This document shows positions 1 through 11,497 of a stretch of 64,000 nt of DNA, piece by piece; position 1 is the first letter of the stretch; every line of letters begins with the position of its first letter. The position numbers and the translations under genes were made by a program. Source of the DNA: Evernia prunastri (lineage: Eukaryota > Ascomycota > Lecanoromycetes > Lecanorales > Parmeliaceae); assembly GCA_003184365.1 (NCBI GenBank), contig NKYR01000028.1, forward strand, positions 268 through 64,267. The letters run 5' to 3'. Below the pieces are notes generated by a model. The model was not told the DNA's origin. It saw only the letters and a list, made by a program, of their open reading frames with translations, and made no database searches.

Positions 1-1798
1 GATTACCGTACTGCAGGCCTCAGGCCCATAAATGATGTCGTTGTGGTTGTGGGAACAAAAATGTGGTTTTGCGCTGTTGTTGATCCTCTTGTCAGATGCG
101 ATTTNAATGGTTCGTTTTGCCCGTAGGTAGGCCACACCCGGATGCCCAATGATCTGACGTCGAAACGTCTTCACAACGGTCCCGATGACAATTTTCTTTT
201 ACTGTTCGCTTGTCAGTACGAACGGAAGGGTGGATGATCTAGTTGTAGTGTCAGAACCGTGCCCAGAGTCAAGTCTAATGGGGGTAAATTGAATAAGACA
301 ACTAGATAAAGAGCGAATATGTACACAGGAGAAGAGCGCTTAAATACTAGGAAGAATCCCCGCTAGCCTATGTGATAATGAGAATGTGTCAATGACCAAT
401 AAATACTCTATGTGCCTGACACATAGCCATAAACACTCCCTTTGTACCTAACAGCTAGGGTACGTCCGTAACACTCCGGAAGAGGACAGAGTGGATATTC
501 GCTCGTGTTGTAGGCTGAATAGGTAGTCGATGACAGTAGAAGAATATGCCCTCTTGGGGTAAGAGGGTGTGTCGGTATTGCGGAGGCTTGATGTGAAGTG
601 AAATGTATTGTCTAGATGTTGAGATCTGACAGTATAGAGACGTTACGGTCTGTTGATTGCTGGAATGACTTGGATTGCTGGAAATGACTGAAATGACACG
701 TGGCATATTGTTACCGGACGCGTCGAGAGGACTGTATGTGATATCGATCTTATGCTGAATATAATAGGCTTATGAGAGGGCGAGGTCGGTAGGCGGTCCA
801 TATCGTTAACTTTATGACTCAGTCGAAAGGAAGGCATCGTGCTTGATGGCCTGACTGTCGGAAAGAGTACGTGACATTGCGCGATTTTCAGGGGGTCCTT
901 GGACCCGAGGCCTACAGTCGTGTAAACCGCTCATTATAGGCACGGGCAGATACCTTATAATGAGCTGATTACCGTACTGCAGGCCTCAGGCCCATAAATG
1001 ATGTCGTTGTGGTTGTGGGAACAAAAATGTGGTTTTGCGCTGTTGTTGATCCTCTTTATTCAGGTTGTAANGACTCTGAGGGTCACTACTTCTCAGAGTC
1101 TATTGCTCGGTAGGCGGCCGAGGTTCAAGATCCGGTATCACCTTTATCGAGGAATGAGACGGCGGATACGTTTCGATAGGGCGAAGTCGAACGATTGGAA
1201 ACCGTATATATCGAGGCACTCCGGAAGAGGACAGAGTGGATATTCGCTCGTGTTGTAGGCTGAATAGGTAGTCGATGACAGTAGAAGAATATGCCCTCTT
1301 GGGGTAAGAGGGTGTGTCGGTATTGCGGAGGCTTGATGTGAAGTGAAATGTATTGTCTAGATGTTGAGATCTGACAGTATAGAGACGTTACGGTCTGTTG
1401 ATTGCTGGAATGACTTGGATTGCTGGAAATGACTGAAATGACACGTGGCATATTGTTACCGGACGCGTCGAGAGGACTGTATGTGATATCGATCTTATGC
1501 TGAATATAATAGGCTTATGAGAGGGCGAGGTCGGTAGGCGGTCCATATCGTTAACTTTATGACTCAGTCGAAAGGAAGGCATCGTGCTTGATGGCCTGAC
1601 TGTCGGAAAGAGTACGTGACATTGCGCGATTTTCAGGGGGTCCTTGGACCCGAGGCCTACAGTCGTGTAAACCGCTCATTATGGGCACGGGCAGATACCT
1701 TATAATGAGCTGATTACCGTACTGCAGGCCTCAGGCCCATAAATGATGTCGTTGTGGTTGTGGGAACAAAAATGTGGTTTTGCGCTGTTGTTGATCCT
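1..1798. repeat. Tandem duplicated repeat block at the left edge
   Basis: A module of about 90 bp starting gattaccgtactgcagg lies at 1, 967 and 1712. A second module of about 490 bp starting ctccggaagagg lies at 474-966 and about 1219-1711. The two alternate, so the repeat pair is offset by about 745 bp. Single Ns at 105 and 1071 each sit exactly 105 bases from the start of a 90-bp module, which suggests scaffold joins inside a collapsed repeat. No coding capacity is recognisable; the short open frames here are copies of one another. Confidence 0.85.
249..473 (-). mobile_element. LTR of family 1 (longer subfamily)
   Basis: The sequence starts TGTCAGAACC and ends GTAACA, so it has TG..CA termini. 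It is an inverted relative of the solo LTR at 10064-10286 and shares blocks such as gaataagacaactag with the 193-bp LTRs at 11498, 12804 and 13060. It is preceded by ctagttgtag, the same bases that lie just inside the LTR at 12804. It is therefore probably the 5' LTR of a minus-oriented element whose interior runs toward position 106 and is cut by the N at 105. No target duplication is visible. Confidence 0.7.
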
Positions 1799-2211
1799 TA
1801 TTCAATAAGCATCTAGAATAATGAGACTTTTATTAAGGTTTCGCTAACTACTTTGGGTAAACGCTAGCCGACGGTGCTCGCTAAAACCGTCGGCCTCTGG
1901 AAAGAAGCCCACTTCACCATAGAATCAGCGCCACTAGGAATCGAACCTAATACAAACTAGATACCACGATACCTCCAGACCACAAAGGCTGGGTTTGACT
2001 AGAAAAGTACGTGTTTAGTATGCCGATGAGTATGCTAGCTTGGTTAGGTAAGTATTTAATTGATATTGTCCAGAAGCGATTAATAGCAAATGAAGTGGTA
2101 TTTGCGTTCGAAACGTAAAGATTGAGTTGCAGGTTGCCTATCGGTACAATGTCATACAACGCCCCCCACCGCTATGCGGCACAAGTGAACGCAGCACGGC
2201 TGCACAGTTTC
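1799..2211. other. Short gene-free stretch
   Basis: I see no gene between the left-edge repeats and the stop codon of the MRS2 homologue. A tRNA B-box-like string (minus strand near 1933-1952) was examined and not accepted because no acceptor stem pairs with it. Confidence 0.5.
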
Positions 2212-4020
2212 TCACTTCTCTCTCGCAAGCTTTTCCTCAGCTATCGTTGGAAACGTCTCCGCATCTTCTGAGCCTTTTCTTCCTCTCGCACCGTCTTCTC
2301 CACCCTCAGCCCTCGCCAACTCTAGCCTTCTTTGTCGCTCCATCCTCGATTCTCCCGGTAAGGACGGTAGAGGATTGTTGAGGTCTGTCCACAGTTCACG
2401 ACTTCTGTTCCTTTGTTCGCCCCACATACTAACCCTTTGAACCCTGCGGAGCTTCTTCAAGCCATATGTCCATACCACCGCTGCACAGAAGAATGACACA
2501 GCTGTGATTCCTAGAAAACCAATATCCGATTCCTCTAAGAAATTCTTCAGGTTCATACCGTAGAGGCTAGCAATGAAGGCCCCAGTGCCAAAACCCAAAG
2601 TCCCAATACTGAATTTGAGATCAAGAAGCATAAGAGAGTTGCGATTGGCGTCCAGAATGGCTTTCACGCTGTTGAGATTAGTATCAGACTGTCTGATCAC
2701 TGAAGCTTTGAGGACTTACACCTCCTCGGTATTCCGAATATTGCTGACCTGATTCCCGGCAATTTGGACAATTTCATCGCAGACTTTATGGTACGATTCT
2801 AGCAGCATCTCAACCTCAGTGTGGTCGTTCTCTTCCCTAATTTTCCCCTGCGCCCTTTCAGTCAAGTACATGGTCACAAGATCGTCGTCGGCCTCAAGTA
2901 AATCATCTATTGCGTCTCTCACGAGCCTTGCTTTCTGTTCAAACGTGCCTAGTCGTTTCGAATATATGAGTAAATGGCGTAGCTTGTCCCGATCTATGTC
3001 TTCTTCGAGCTCTTTTAAAACCTTATGCACCGGCTCTGAGACAACCTCGAATTCTCCTTCAAGACCACTCGTGACGCTGATAAGCACCGCTTCCAAAGCT
3101 CGGAACTCGTATGGTAGGCCTCCAGGTTGCCGTGCTGCTTCGTGTTGACCCAGTTTCCCTTGTAGATCGTGTATGAACTGGGACTGAGTGTACGAGTCCG
3201 TAGTACCATATGCATCAAGTACAAGCACGCGATTGTGCTTTATGAGAACCCGCAGGTGGAGAAGATTGATCAAGATTGCGGAAGGACGAACGAGGATGTG
3301 GGGCAACAGAGAAGAGTCGATTTTTCTCAAATCACGAGGAAGAAGACCATACTGCTCAACCTTTCAGCATCGAATTTTCTTTCCAGACTTTGGATTGATT
3401 GGACGTACCTTGGCGATCAGCTCGGATTTCCTAAACTCGCCATCCATGAACGTGACATTCCCATTCTCGTCGAACTCTGTGCACCGAAGTTTCAACTCAT
3501 TCGCCCCTTTGATTGTTTTTCTACGGCCAGGGTTGATACTGCCAGCATCATCCAAGAAAGTGGGCAGCGCAGGCGAATCATTCGATTTCAAGGTTGGTTT
3601 TTCCTTGCGCAATTTGCCCTTCCATGGCCTTTTCCACAGCGGTCGAGTATCTGACGACGCATACCGTAAAAAGCTCGTGTTCTCCGCGGGGCAGCCATAG
3701 GGCGCCGGTAAACTCCTGCTCGCAAGGGCTGAAATCCTCGAGGATCCTCGTTCGGAATATGGTCTGAGGAAATCTAGATTGAGGAGAGACGATTCGAAGT
3801 AAGCTTGACGGTGCGAGCTCGTAGCTCGATGTCTCCCAAACGAAGGTAGAGCGTGTACTGCTTCCCTTGGAGCTGCTGTTGCACCTCGACTTGAAGACCT
3901 CTGGCGGGTCGTTGCTCTTGTGCCAAGAGTGAAGCAGCAGGCTTGCTCAGACTGAGACCGAAGAAAACGAAGGACAGACGAAGAAGGTACAGACACGGTC
4001 GGCCTAGGAGCAGGCCTCAT
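2212..4020 (-). CDS. MRS2: Mitochondrial inner-membrane magnesium channel, MRS2/LPE10 (CorA superfamily)
   Basis: Proteins of this family carry Mg2+ into the mitochondrial matrix. Three exons (minus): 4020-3409, 3351-2720, 2668-2212, giving 566 aa. The introns have good GT..AG signals and all phases agree. The N-terminus is Arg/Ser-rich like a mitochondrial presequence. Exon 2 carries the PRDLRKID signature and the helical matrix domain. Exon 3 has DANRNSLMLLDLKFS, a first membrane segment (about 432-451), the invariant GMN motif at about 452-454, and a second membrane segment (about 464-484). The length is somewhat above the yeast proteins because of the long N-terminal leader. Whether it corresponds to yeast Mrs2 or Lpe10/Mfm1 cannot be decided by eye. 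It is followed on the same strand by the Las17 homologue, about 500 bp upstream. Confidence 0.93.
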
Positions 4021-4531
4021 CTCCTCAGGAAGAGCATAGAGGAAGTTCTTTGACGGGATCGTTTATCGAAGAGCTCGGAAGAAGCACAACCTAATGTCCC
4101 TGAGGCGCTAGAAGCAGCCCTATGAACCTATTATCGTCGGATGGCAGCCCTGATTGTTGTTCGTTGAGAACCGCCCACAGGTCATCTCCTGGGGTCTGGT
4201 CAAGAGTTTCTATGATCCGAGTTGGTCTTAGCATAGTGACAATTCTGAAGCACCTTTAAGCGCAATTATTATCTCGACAACAGAGGTGACCCTTTGGGCG
4301 GGGCATTATCCGAGATATTGGCGCTGGAGTCTTACCAATGCTCAAACCCCCGTCCACTTAGATTTGACATGCTTGTGAGTCTACTTCTACATATCTCATG
4401 GTCTAGTTCATGCGACTAGCTACCATCTCCACCAAAGCCACGGAATCGGACAAGAGCTATGCTATTTGATCCTATCCTCACACAAAAAAAACCCCCCATC
4501 ATGCCTTATTGAGTCGTCTGAACCGTCATCG
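4021..4531. other. Intergenic region between MRS2 and LAS17
   Basis: No open frame or RNA gene recognised. It should contain the MRS2 promoter and the LAS17 3' UTR. Confidence 0.5.
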
Positions 4532-6554
4532 TTACCAGTCATCCTCATGATCTTCCTCATCATCTATGTATAAAGAAAGTCAGAGAAAGCAGTCTTTGAC
4601 AGGATGTGAACTCAGAACCTACCGCTTGCGCTGACTTTCTTGTTTCTTTTACTCAACGCCGCAGCAAGCGCATCCCCTAACCCACCTCCCGCCGAAGGAG
4701 CTGGCGGTGCTGCTGCGGCTGGAGAGCCACCGGATGCTGCACCAGGAACTGCAGCAGCGCTACGATCGCGTTTTTCCTGTTCGCTGACTTTCTTCAATCG
4801 CCCTCCGCCAACGCCGCCGCTCGCTCGGATAGAAGCCAGCACATCTTCCTTTCCTCCTGTTGGTTTCGGTAAAGGCGGAGCGCTAGCAGAGTCTCGACCA
4901 GGCGGCAAGGGTGGAGGAGGAGGCCCTCCCCCAGATGGCATTGGCGGTGGCGACGGGGCAGCGGACGAAGGCAGTGGAGGAGGTGGTGGTGCACCGGATG
5001 AAGGCAATGGCGGAGGAGGAGGCGGAAGGGGTCCTCCCGAAGAAGCTGGAGCACTGGGTACTGGTCTTGGAATCGTGGGGAGTGGAGGTGGTGGCGGTGG
5101 GCCAGCAGATGGAGGTGGTGCAGTTGGACCTTTGGGTGGAAGCGGAGGGGGTGCGGCAGCGCTTGGCGGTACAGCATGTCCGTGACCGGCCTCTCGAGAA
5201 GTACGTGGAGAGGACTGTAGGGGAGTTCGACTGGGCGGTGGAGGAGGAGCCACGGACACTTTTCTTTCTCCTTGGAAAGGTGGTGGTACGCCGAACTTCG
5301 GTCTTGCATCGGCTTCGTCTTCTATGGGCGTCTTTGGAGGTCTAGGGGGTGGCGGTGGACCAGGATTTGCGACACTTGAGACAGCTCGATTCCGCTTTGG
5401 CAGGCTTGGAGCTGGCACTTGCGCGAATTTTCCAGCGTCTGCGAGCGGCGGCGGTGCCCGGAATTGGTAAGCAGGGCGTGGAGGTGATGGCGTCCTCTCA
5501 GGAGACCTTGAAGGTGACCTTTTCTCGTGGAAAGAAACCACGGCTTGACTTTCTGGGCGAGTCTTTCGAGATGGCGGTGGGGCAGGGGGTGGACCTCTTT
5601 TTGAAGAAACGGTACCCCCCGTATTCTGTGGACTGATGGTTTCCAATCTTCCAGGTGGCGCTCCTGGCGGCGGCGGCGGCGGAGGAGCTTTAGCTCGCCC
5701 GTTATCGCCTAAGCCATTGACAGCACGATCGCTGGTCTCAATCGGATTTCCGCTCGCTTTTCGTTGTTCTATGTAGTCTTTGATGAAGTCAGAATTCTGC
5801 TCGATCTGATCCTCAGTGATGCCCATCTCGAGCAGCTCGCCCAGTATCCCTCTCCATGATGGATCAACCGTATCCAGCGACGACGCCCTCTCACGACTTG
5901 GACTGGTTTGTGCGTGACTGAGTTGGTCAGGTCCCCGGGAAGGAATAATAAACTGCGGTTGCGGTTGCGGTTGGGTGACATGTGGAGCGGAGGAGGACCT
6001 TTGACCGTGCAACAGACTACCAATGGCTCCGAATCTATGATGTGATTTGCCGTTTGTTACTGCACCACCTGCAGGCTCTAGTCCTGAGCCTTGGAACGGC
6101 GTTGCTTTAGTGCCCTTGCTCGCGTTCTTTTCTCGGTCGTCCATCTTCTTTTTGAATTGTTTGGCCTCTTTCTCGTCCACAAAGGAAAGACCTGCCAAAC
6201 AGTCTTCGAGTTCAAAGGAGTGAAAGAACGTCCTATCCTGGTTGTAGTAGAACGGATCGTAAATCTCTTGATCCCATACCACGCCGCGACTGGAGCCCTA
6301 GCTATGGTCAAAAACTGTGGTCATATTGGGCGCGGGTACAGTACTGAGATATCTACCAGCTTGATCCAGAAGGTGTTCCCGACCAGATCATCCGCCAGCA
6401 CAACTGCGCCTTGAAGCCCAGTGTAGACCCATTGTTGCTTGTTTGGATATGCTACGTAGAGCCTAGCCACGGCAGCAGCTTGGATCTTGTTAGCGGACTT
6501 AGGCACTACTCGTTTGATTATCTGCTTATCAGCGTCAGACAGAGCGGAAGGCAT
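4532..6554 (-). CDS. LAS17: WASP family actin nucleation-promoting factor (Las17/Wsp1)
   Basis: Las17/WASP activates the Arp2/3 complex at endocytic actin patches. Three exons (minus): 6554-6345, 6297-4623, 4563-4532, giving 638 aa. Exon 1 and the start of exon 2 form the WH1/EVH1 domain (about residues 1-125; seen are NKQQWVYTGLQGAVVL and QDRTFFHSFELEDC). The centre is a very long proline-rich region with PPPPPLP runs that would bind profilin and SH3 proteins. A WH2 motif follows near residue 555 (DVLASIRA...LKKV). The tiny last exon encodes an acidic tail, DDEEDHEDDW, ending in the tryptophan typical of the Arp2/3-binding A motif. Missing that 32-bp exon would truncate the protein with a spurious tail. 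The composition is strongly GC-rich across the polyproline part. Confidence 0.93.
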
Positions 6555-6995
6555 CGTTGAAGAAGGTATTTGGCCCAGAGACGGTCATTTAGTCCGAAGC
6601 GCTGGCAAAGGACCGCTTCCTAGACGACGAAGGAGCTTTGCGGAAAAGCTGATTGCGAGGATATGCGTTGATCTTCGATTTCATCAACGCTGTTAAAGAG
6701 ACATTTGGCTTGAAGGATAATGAGTGACGATAATGAATAGTTATCTATTATTATTGGAGCCACAAACTCACGAAAGTCATGTCAACGAGACAGATATCTG
6801 CCTCGACCTCACCCTCCGAGGCTCGTGAGCGTAGCGCCACGCCGCCCTATGGGAGTACACGCTAGCAGGGGCTTTACGAGCCACAGTACCTCGGTAGGTA
6901 AGGTAGTACTTGGACTATGAGTTCCCATACTTTTTAAGGTATACTAGTGGCCACGTTCATCCGAGTATACAAGATCTTTCATACTTAATCCCAGG
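6555..6995. other. Intergenic region, LAS17 promoter side
   Basis: No gene recognised between the Las17 start codon and the stop codon of the MFS gene. Confidence 0.5.
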
Positions 6996-8676
6996 TCAAG
7001 ATTCGACCGGCAAGGGACTAGCCACCATGTTGTCCTCAATGTCTCCATCGTCCTGAGACACTCCAATACTGCCCACCACAAGCCAGGCAGGTATCAGTGA
7101 CACACCCCAAAGGCCGAAATTCAGGTATACTCCACCAACGGATGCCATGATAGCCACGCTGTTAACGCCATACTATGAGCTGTAAGCATCGATCTTGCTC
7201 AAGGCATATGAGCTTTAAACTTGCACTAATGGCTTGCCAGGCTGACTCCGTTCCCCTTAACAATCCTGCAATGCGGACTATCTCTACCGGCGACCTCGCG
7301 ATGTGGCCGACCACAAAGTACCTTATCTCTATCAGTTATACCTCTCGCATCACTACCACCACTGGGACTCACAAATACAAGTAATTAAGCTGAAACCCTG
7401 TCACCCACAGCAAAAAGAGCGCGAATGCTCTCCCAAAGCCAGGGTCCATCCAGTCGTAAGTTGACTTCATCCTATGAAAGTCTGTGACCAAAATAGTGGC
7501 CCAGATCCACCAGGCGCCTTGCAGTCCAAGCACAATGAAGAACGAGCCTCTGGCACGGGTCTTGAGTGTAAGCTTTTGTCGGTCAAGGAATGCTCCCAGA
7601 AGATTGCCGGCAATAATTGCCACGATCCCAGAGAGGAATGAGCCTAATGCTCGAGCGCGAACGCTGAACCAAAGTGACTCATATGTAAACATCACGGCTT
7701 CCGTATAGACACCTTGGCCAATGAGGGGAACGATGAGGAGGAATTTCTTGCTGAAGAAGAGTTTCGCTGTAAGCTGTAATTCTTTCAGATTTCCGTTCGT
7801 GATGCTCATGTTTACTCGAACACCATCTTTGCGTTGGACATCGGATGGCTTGTTTACAAGCAGACCCACAAGCGGACCAAGAACTTGTAAAGCTATGAAG
7901 GCCAGATATACTTTGTATGATACCTTCCCAGCTTGATTGTTCTGCGCGTTGACACCAAGATTGATCGCCTGACGGCAATGCATTGTTAGCTTCCAAACCC
8001 GAAGACGAGTCCATTAGAGTACGAACACCACCTAAGATCTGGCCGCCAACACGGAAGCTCAGCCAGAGTCCTAAGAATCGGCCTTTTTCGTAAGGTGCGG
8101 GATAAGAGAGTGCAATCGCCGCCTCTGCCATCCAGAAAACGCCTGCTGAAATGCCACACAGCGCAGCACCAAAGAGAACAAACCACTCGGTTCCAAAACG
8201 ATTATTCATGTACAAGCCAGCTGCGTACGGTGCATAGCCCATCGTTCCAAATATGAGGGCCCATTTGATGCCGATGAAGCGGACGATCACGGTGCTGAAG
8301 CTGCAGGAGACAACCATCAGACAGAACGTGAGAGCGTTTGCGCCGTTCACCAAGTATGGTGTCTCTTCACCACCAGCGCCGAGTGAGTTCATCGCTGCAA
8401 ATCACATCGTCAGCCCGTAGATCGCAAGATGTTCTTATGGTGCGTAAGTAACCTCCCCATATTCCGGGTGCAAGGAAGTTGCAAAGACCCAGTATCAACG
8501 CATTGTAGAGGGTTGAGCGGTACCACTTGACTGCAAGGTTATGTAAGTTCGACCGCTGGAGAACGATAGCTTTGGTGGCAGAAAAGCTATCTACCTTTCA
8601 GTTTTGCCGTACTGGCCCTCCTCTCCTTGTCTTCATAAGCAGAATCCCCCTTTGAGTTACTTGCAACTTCGGTCAT
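6996..8676 (-). CDS. UNC93-like / DUF895 major facilitator family membrane protein
   Basis: Six exons (minus): 8676-8595, 8530-8453, 8394-8027, 7968-7379, 7321-7225, 7172-6996, giving 463 aa with all phases consistent. The protein begins MTEVASNSKGD and then shows repeated hydrophobic spans. Recognisable fungal UNC93-like stretches are NALILGLCNFLAPGIWG, LVNGANALTF, GFQLNYLYFVVGH and MASVGGVYLNFGLWG. Function and substrate of the fungal members are not established; plasma-membrane or vacuolar location is only inferred. The intron after exon 3 uses a weak GTTCGT donor, and the intron after exon 5 appears to be a GC-AG intron (donor GCAAGT), because that junction alone restores the family sequence. 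Confidence 0.85.
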
Positions 8677-10012
8677 TTTGTTATAGCAAGAGAAATATCT
8701 GGCAATGAAGCTCGATAAATGATGAAGCGTATAGGCATCAATGACTCGAGAGAGCCAGGAGCCTGGTATCGATATCGTGACCACTGAAAGAGGTGATAAT
8801 TACACTACAGACCTAGCTAATGCGCAATCGGTATTTCACTTGGTGCGCTTTGGCTAGGACAAAACCCAAGAATTTTACGTGAGGCTTCGGATGGTAAGAT
8901 TCGAACAACAGGACTACGTCTGTACAGAACTCGGTCACTGACAATACCAAACCAGAAGGCATGCACTTGTCTTGAATTATTTGGTGTTTAAAAAGAGACT
9001 GAAATACCTCCCATGAAACATAACGTGCATCCAGAATTTCATTATCAGGCGTTACGATTGCGCCATCGCGGCCAAAAAGCGGGAACAGGTGGGGTGGAAA
9101 CCCTCGAATCCGCAGAATAATTTCAACATGAATCCGATATTTTGTTGCCTGAGAGCTCGCATTAAGCAGAAACCATCAAGAGACGCTCTTTGAAAGCTCC
9201 CTCAATCCACACTTCATTTCAATACTCAAGCCAACAAGATAGTAACGCAGCCATCGTAGACTCCTCTGACGGTGCTTTGCTATTTGTCGAGATCGTACTT
9301 GACGAGATGGTGACGACGCAAAATTGAGACAGTACTAAGGTTCTGGGTAGGTACCTTAGCGACACAATGGCTGGGCTCGGTACCGTATAGCTACGGTAGT
9401 GTTACCATAGTACTAGGGGGACGTTACATCCAAACATACTTGCCATTTGACAGTGACAAATTACAATCGTAACATTTGATAGACGTTTTAGTCTAATGAG
9501 ACGTCTCAAGATTAGCTGTAATGCACTAAGCTAGCGTGTATCTCAGATGCGACAGTCTTCCGATCAGATCATCAGAGTCCTTCAACAGCAGCCTCCACCC
9601 CTACAGCCCCACCCCACAACCATGAGCACACGAAGATCTGAATAACACCCCCGCGAGAAAATTGTCTAAATCGCTCGATTTTCTAGTTCAATCTTGAAAA
9701 GCGTTGATGTTTTTTGATCTATAGTACTGCCGAAGACAGGCTTGGCATATTCTAATAGTATTTAAACGGTTTCAAATATCGAACGGTAACAGAAGCATTG
9801 GTTCTTCAGACTGTGACGTTATTATTTTATAACAGTACTAAAACAGAGTATTTAGAATTACAATAAAGTTTATATAACGTGACTTAGATTTTCTGGTATA
9901 CTAGTATTATACTACGTAACCGTCTTTAGACCGTTATATAAAATACATCGGTCTGCTTACTGTTACCTCAACCCATAGCCTTCCGCTAAGGTAGGTAAGG
10001 TAGATACCTACC
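8677..10012. other. Gene-free, increasingly AT-rich flank of the transposon nest
   Basis: No coding gene recognised. A degenerate tRNA-like string lies on the minus strand around 8885-8970 but lacks a convincing cloverleaf. From about 9700 the sequence becomes strongly AT-rich, merging into the repeat nest. Confidence 0.5.
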
Positions 10013-10063
10013 TAGGAAAGACCTGATTTTTACGAACGGGTTTCAAATGGTTTTAGTACTTCA

Positions 10064-10286
10064 TGTTACGGACGTACCCTAGGTGTCAGGCACATAGGGA
10101 GTGTTTATGGCTATGTGTCTAGCACATAGAGTGTTTATTGGTTATTGACACATTCCCATTGACACATAGGCTAGCGGGGATTCTTCCTAGTATTTAAGCG
10201 CTCTTCTTCTGTACATATTTCCTCCTTATCTAGTTGTCTTATTCAATTTACCCCCATTAGACTTGACTCTAGGCACGGTTCTGACA
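10064..10286 (+). mobile_element. Solo LTR, family 1, TSD CTTCA
   Basis: It starts TGTTACGG and ends GTTCTGACA, and is flanked on both sides by CTTCA (10059-10063 and 10287-10291). It interrupts the left arm of the AT-rich repeat at a site that is continuous in the copy at 53 kb. It is an inverted relative of 249-473. Confidence 0.88.
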
Positions 10287-11010
10287 CTTCAACGGTATAG
10301 ATATGCTTTTACTTAACAAAAACCGTATTTAAATTATTTAAAAGTTATTACTAGTTAAAACTCTTAATAATTAAATATTCAAAACTATTAATATCTTTTA
10401 TCGAAATATATATTATTAAAATTTTCAACGATTTTAATTATCTTAACGATTGATTTTCTTAGATTAAAATATATATATATATATTATTAGTTATATAATA
10501 TAAGATTAAGCGAGATACTCGAAATTTATATTTACCTTTTTATATCAACGTCGTAAAAAAAATACTTTAAAATCGATTAATTTAGACGATTTTCTCGCGA
10601 GAATATACTTTCGAAATACGACGAGATTAATGTGAGAGATGAGAGATACTCAGATAATAGAGATTAAGCTATTAAAGTTATATCTAAATTGAATCCTGAA
10701 ATTTTTGAATACACGCTAAGTTCATCGAAATATACGTTATTATAGATTAAAATCAACGATTAACTTTTCTTTCGATGATAGAAAATATGAAACGTTTCGT
10801 AATCTAAATTATGTATAAATAAATCTCGTAATTATTACTACTTTAGCTTATTAATTATATATAAATTATATCTAAATCGTTTTTAACAATTAGATTTAAT
10901 CTATAAAATATCTACTTTATAAGTTAAATCTAATTGTTAAAAACGATTTAGATATAATTTATATATAATTAATAAGCTAAAGTAGTAATAATTACGAGAT
11001 TTATTTATAC

Positions 11011-11195
11011 TGTCATGGTGTGGATCTCAGTCTAGTCAGGTTAATCTATGCGATAGCCGACGATCTAGGCGACAGCCCCTTAAGGGCTGCTCGCATCCCC
11101 CGTTCTTTCTTGTTTCCTCATCTTTCGTCTTGGCCTTTACCTTAGTCCTAGCCATAGAGAATGAGATTCCTCTTATCAAGCCTCGTTCCCTGACA
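11011..11195. mobile_element. Solo LTR, family 2, TSD TATAC
   Basis: The sequence starts TGTCATGG and ends CCTGACA, and is flanked by TATAC at 11006-11010 and 11196-11200. It is much more GC-balanced than its surroundings and interrupts the right arm of the inverted repeat. It differs from the TGTCAGAACC family. An identical copy occurs at 12075-12259 inside the N-bounded duplicate. Confidence 0.85.
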
Positions 11196-11497
11196 TATAC
11201 ATAATTTAGATTACGAAACGTTTCATATTTTCTATCATCGAAAGAAAAGTTAATCGTTGATTTTAATCTATAATAACGTATATTTCAATGAGCTTAGCGT
11301 GTATTTAAAACTTTTAGAGTTTAGTTTATTAAGATACTCTTTTTTTATTCCTTTATTATCTATTTTTCATATTAATTTTCGTCGATGTCGTTATATTTCG
11401 AAAGTGTATTTTCGCGAGAAAATCGTTTAAATCGATCGATTTTAAAGTTTTTTTCTTTACGACGTTAATATAAAAAAGTAAATAGAAATTTCGAGTG

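Noticed and set aside
1925..1990. tRNA-like string on the minus strand with a GGTTCGATTCC B box
   Set aside because: The expected 5' acceptor strand pairing with AGTGGCG is absent and the A box is poor, so it is at most a tRNA-derived remnant.
4640..5185. Gly-rich open frame on the plus strand opposite Las17
   Set aside because: It is the mirror of the proline-rich coding region and has no independent features.
8885..8970. Second tRNA-like string on the minus strand with GTTCGAATC
   Set aside because: Arms do not pair convincingly and the anticodon loop is unclear; possibly a decayed tRNA gene.
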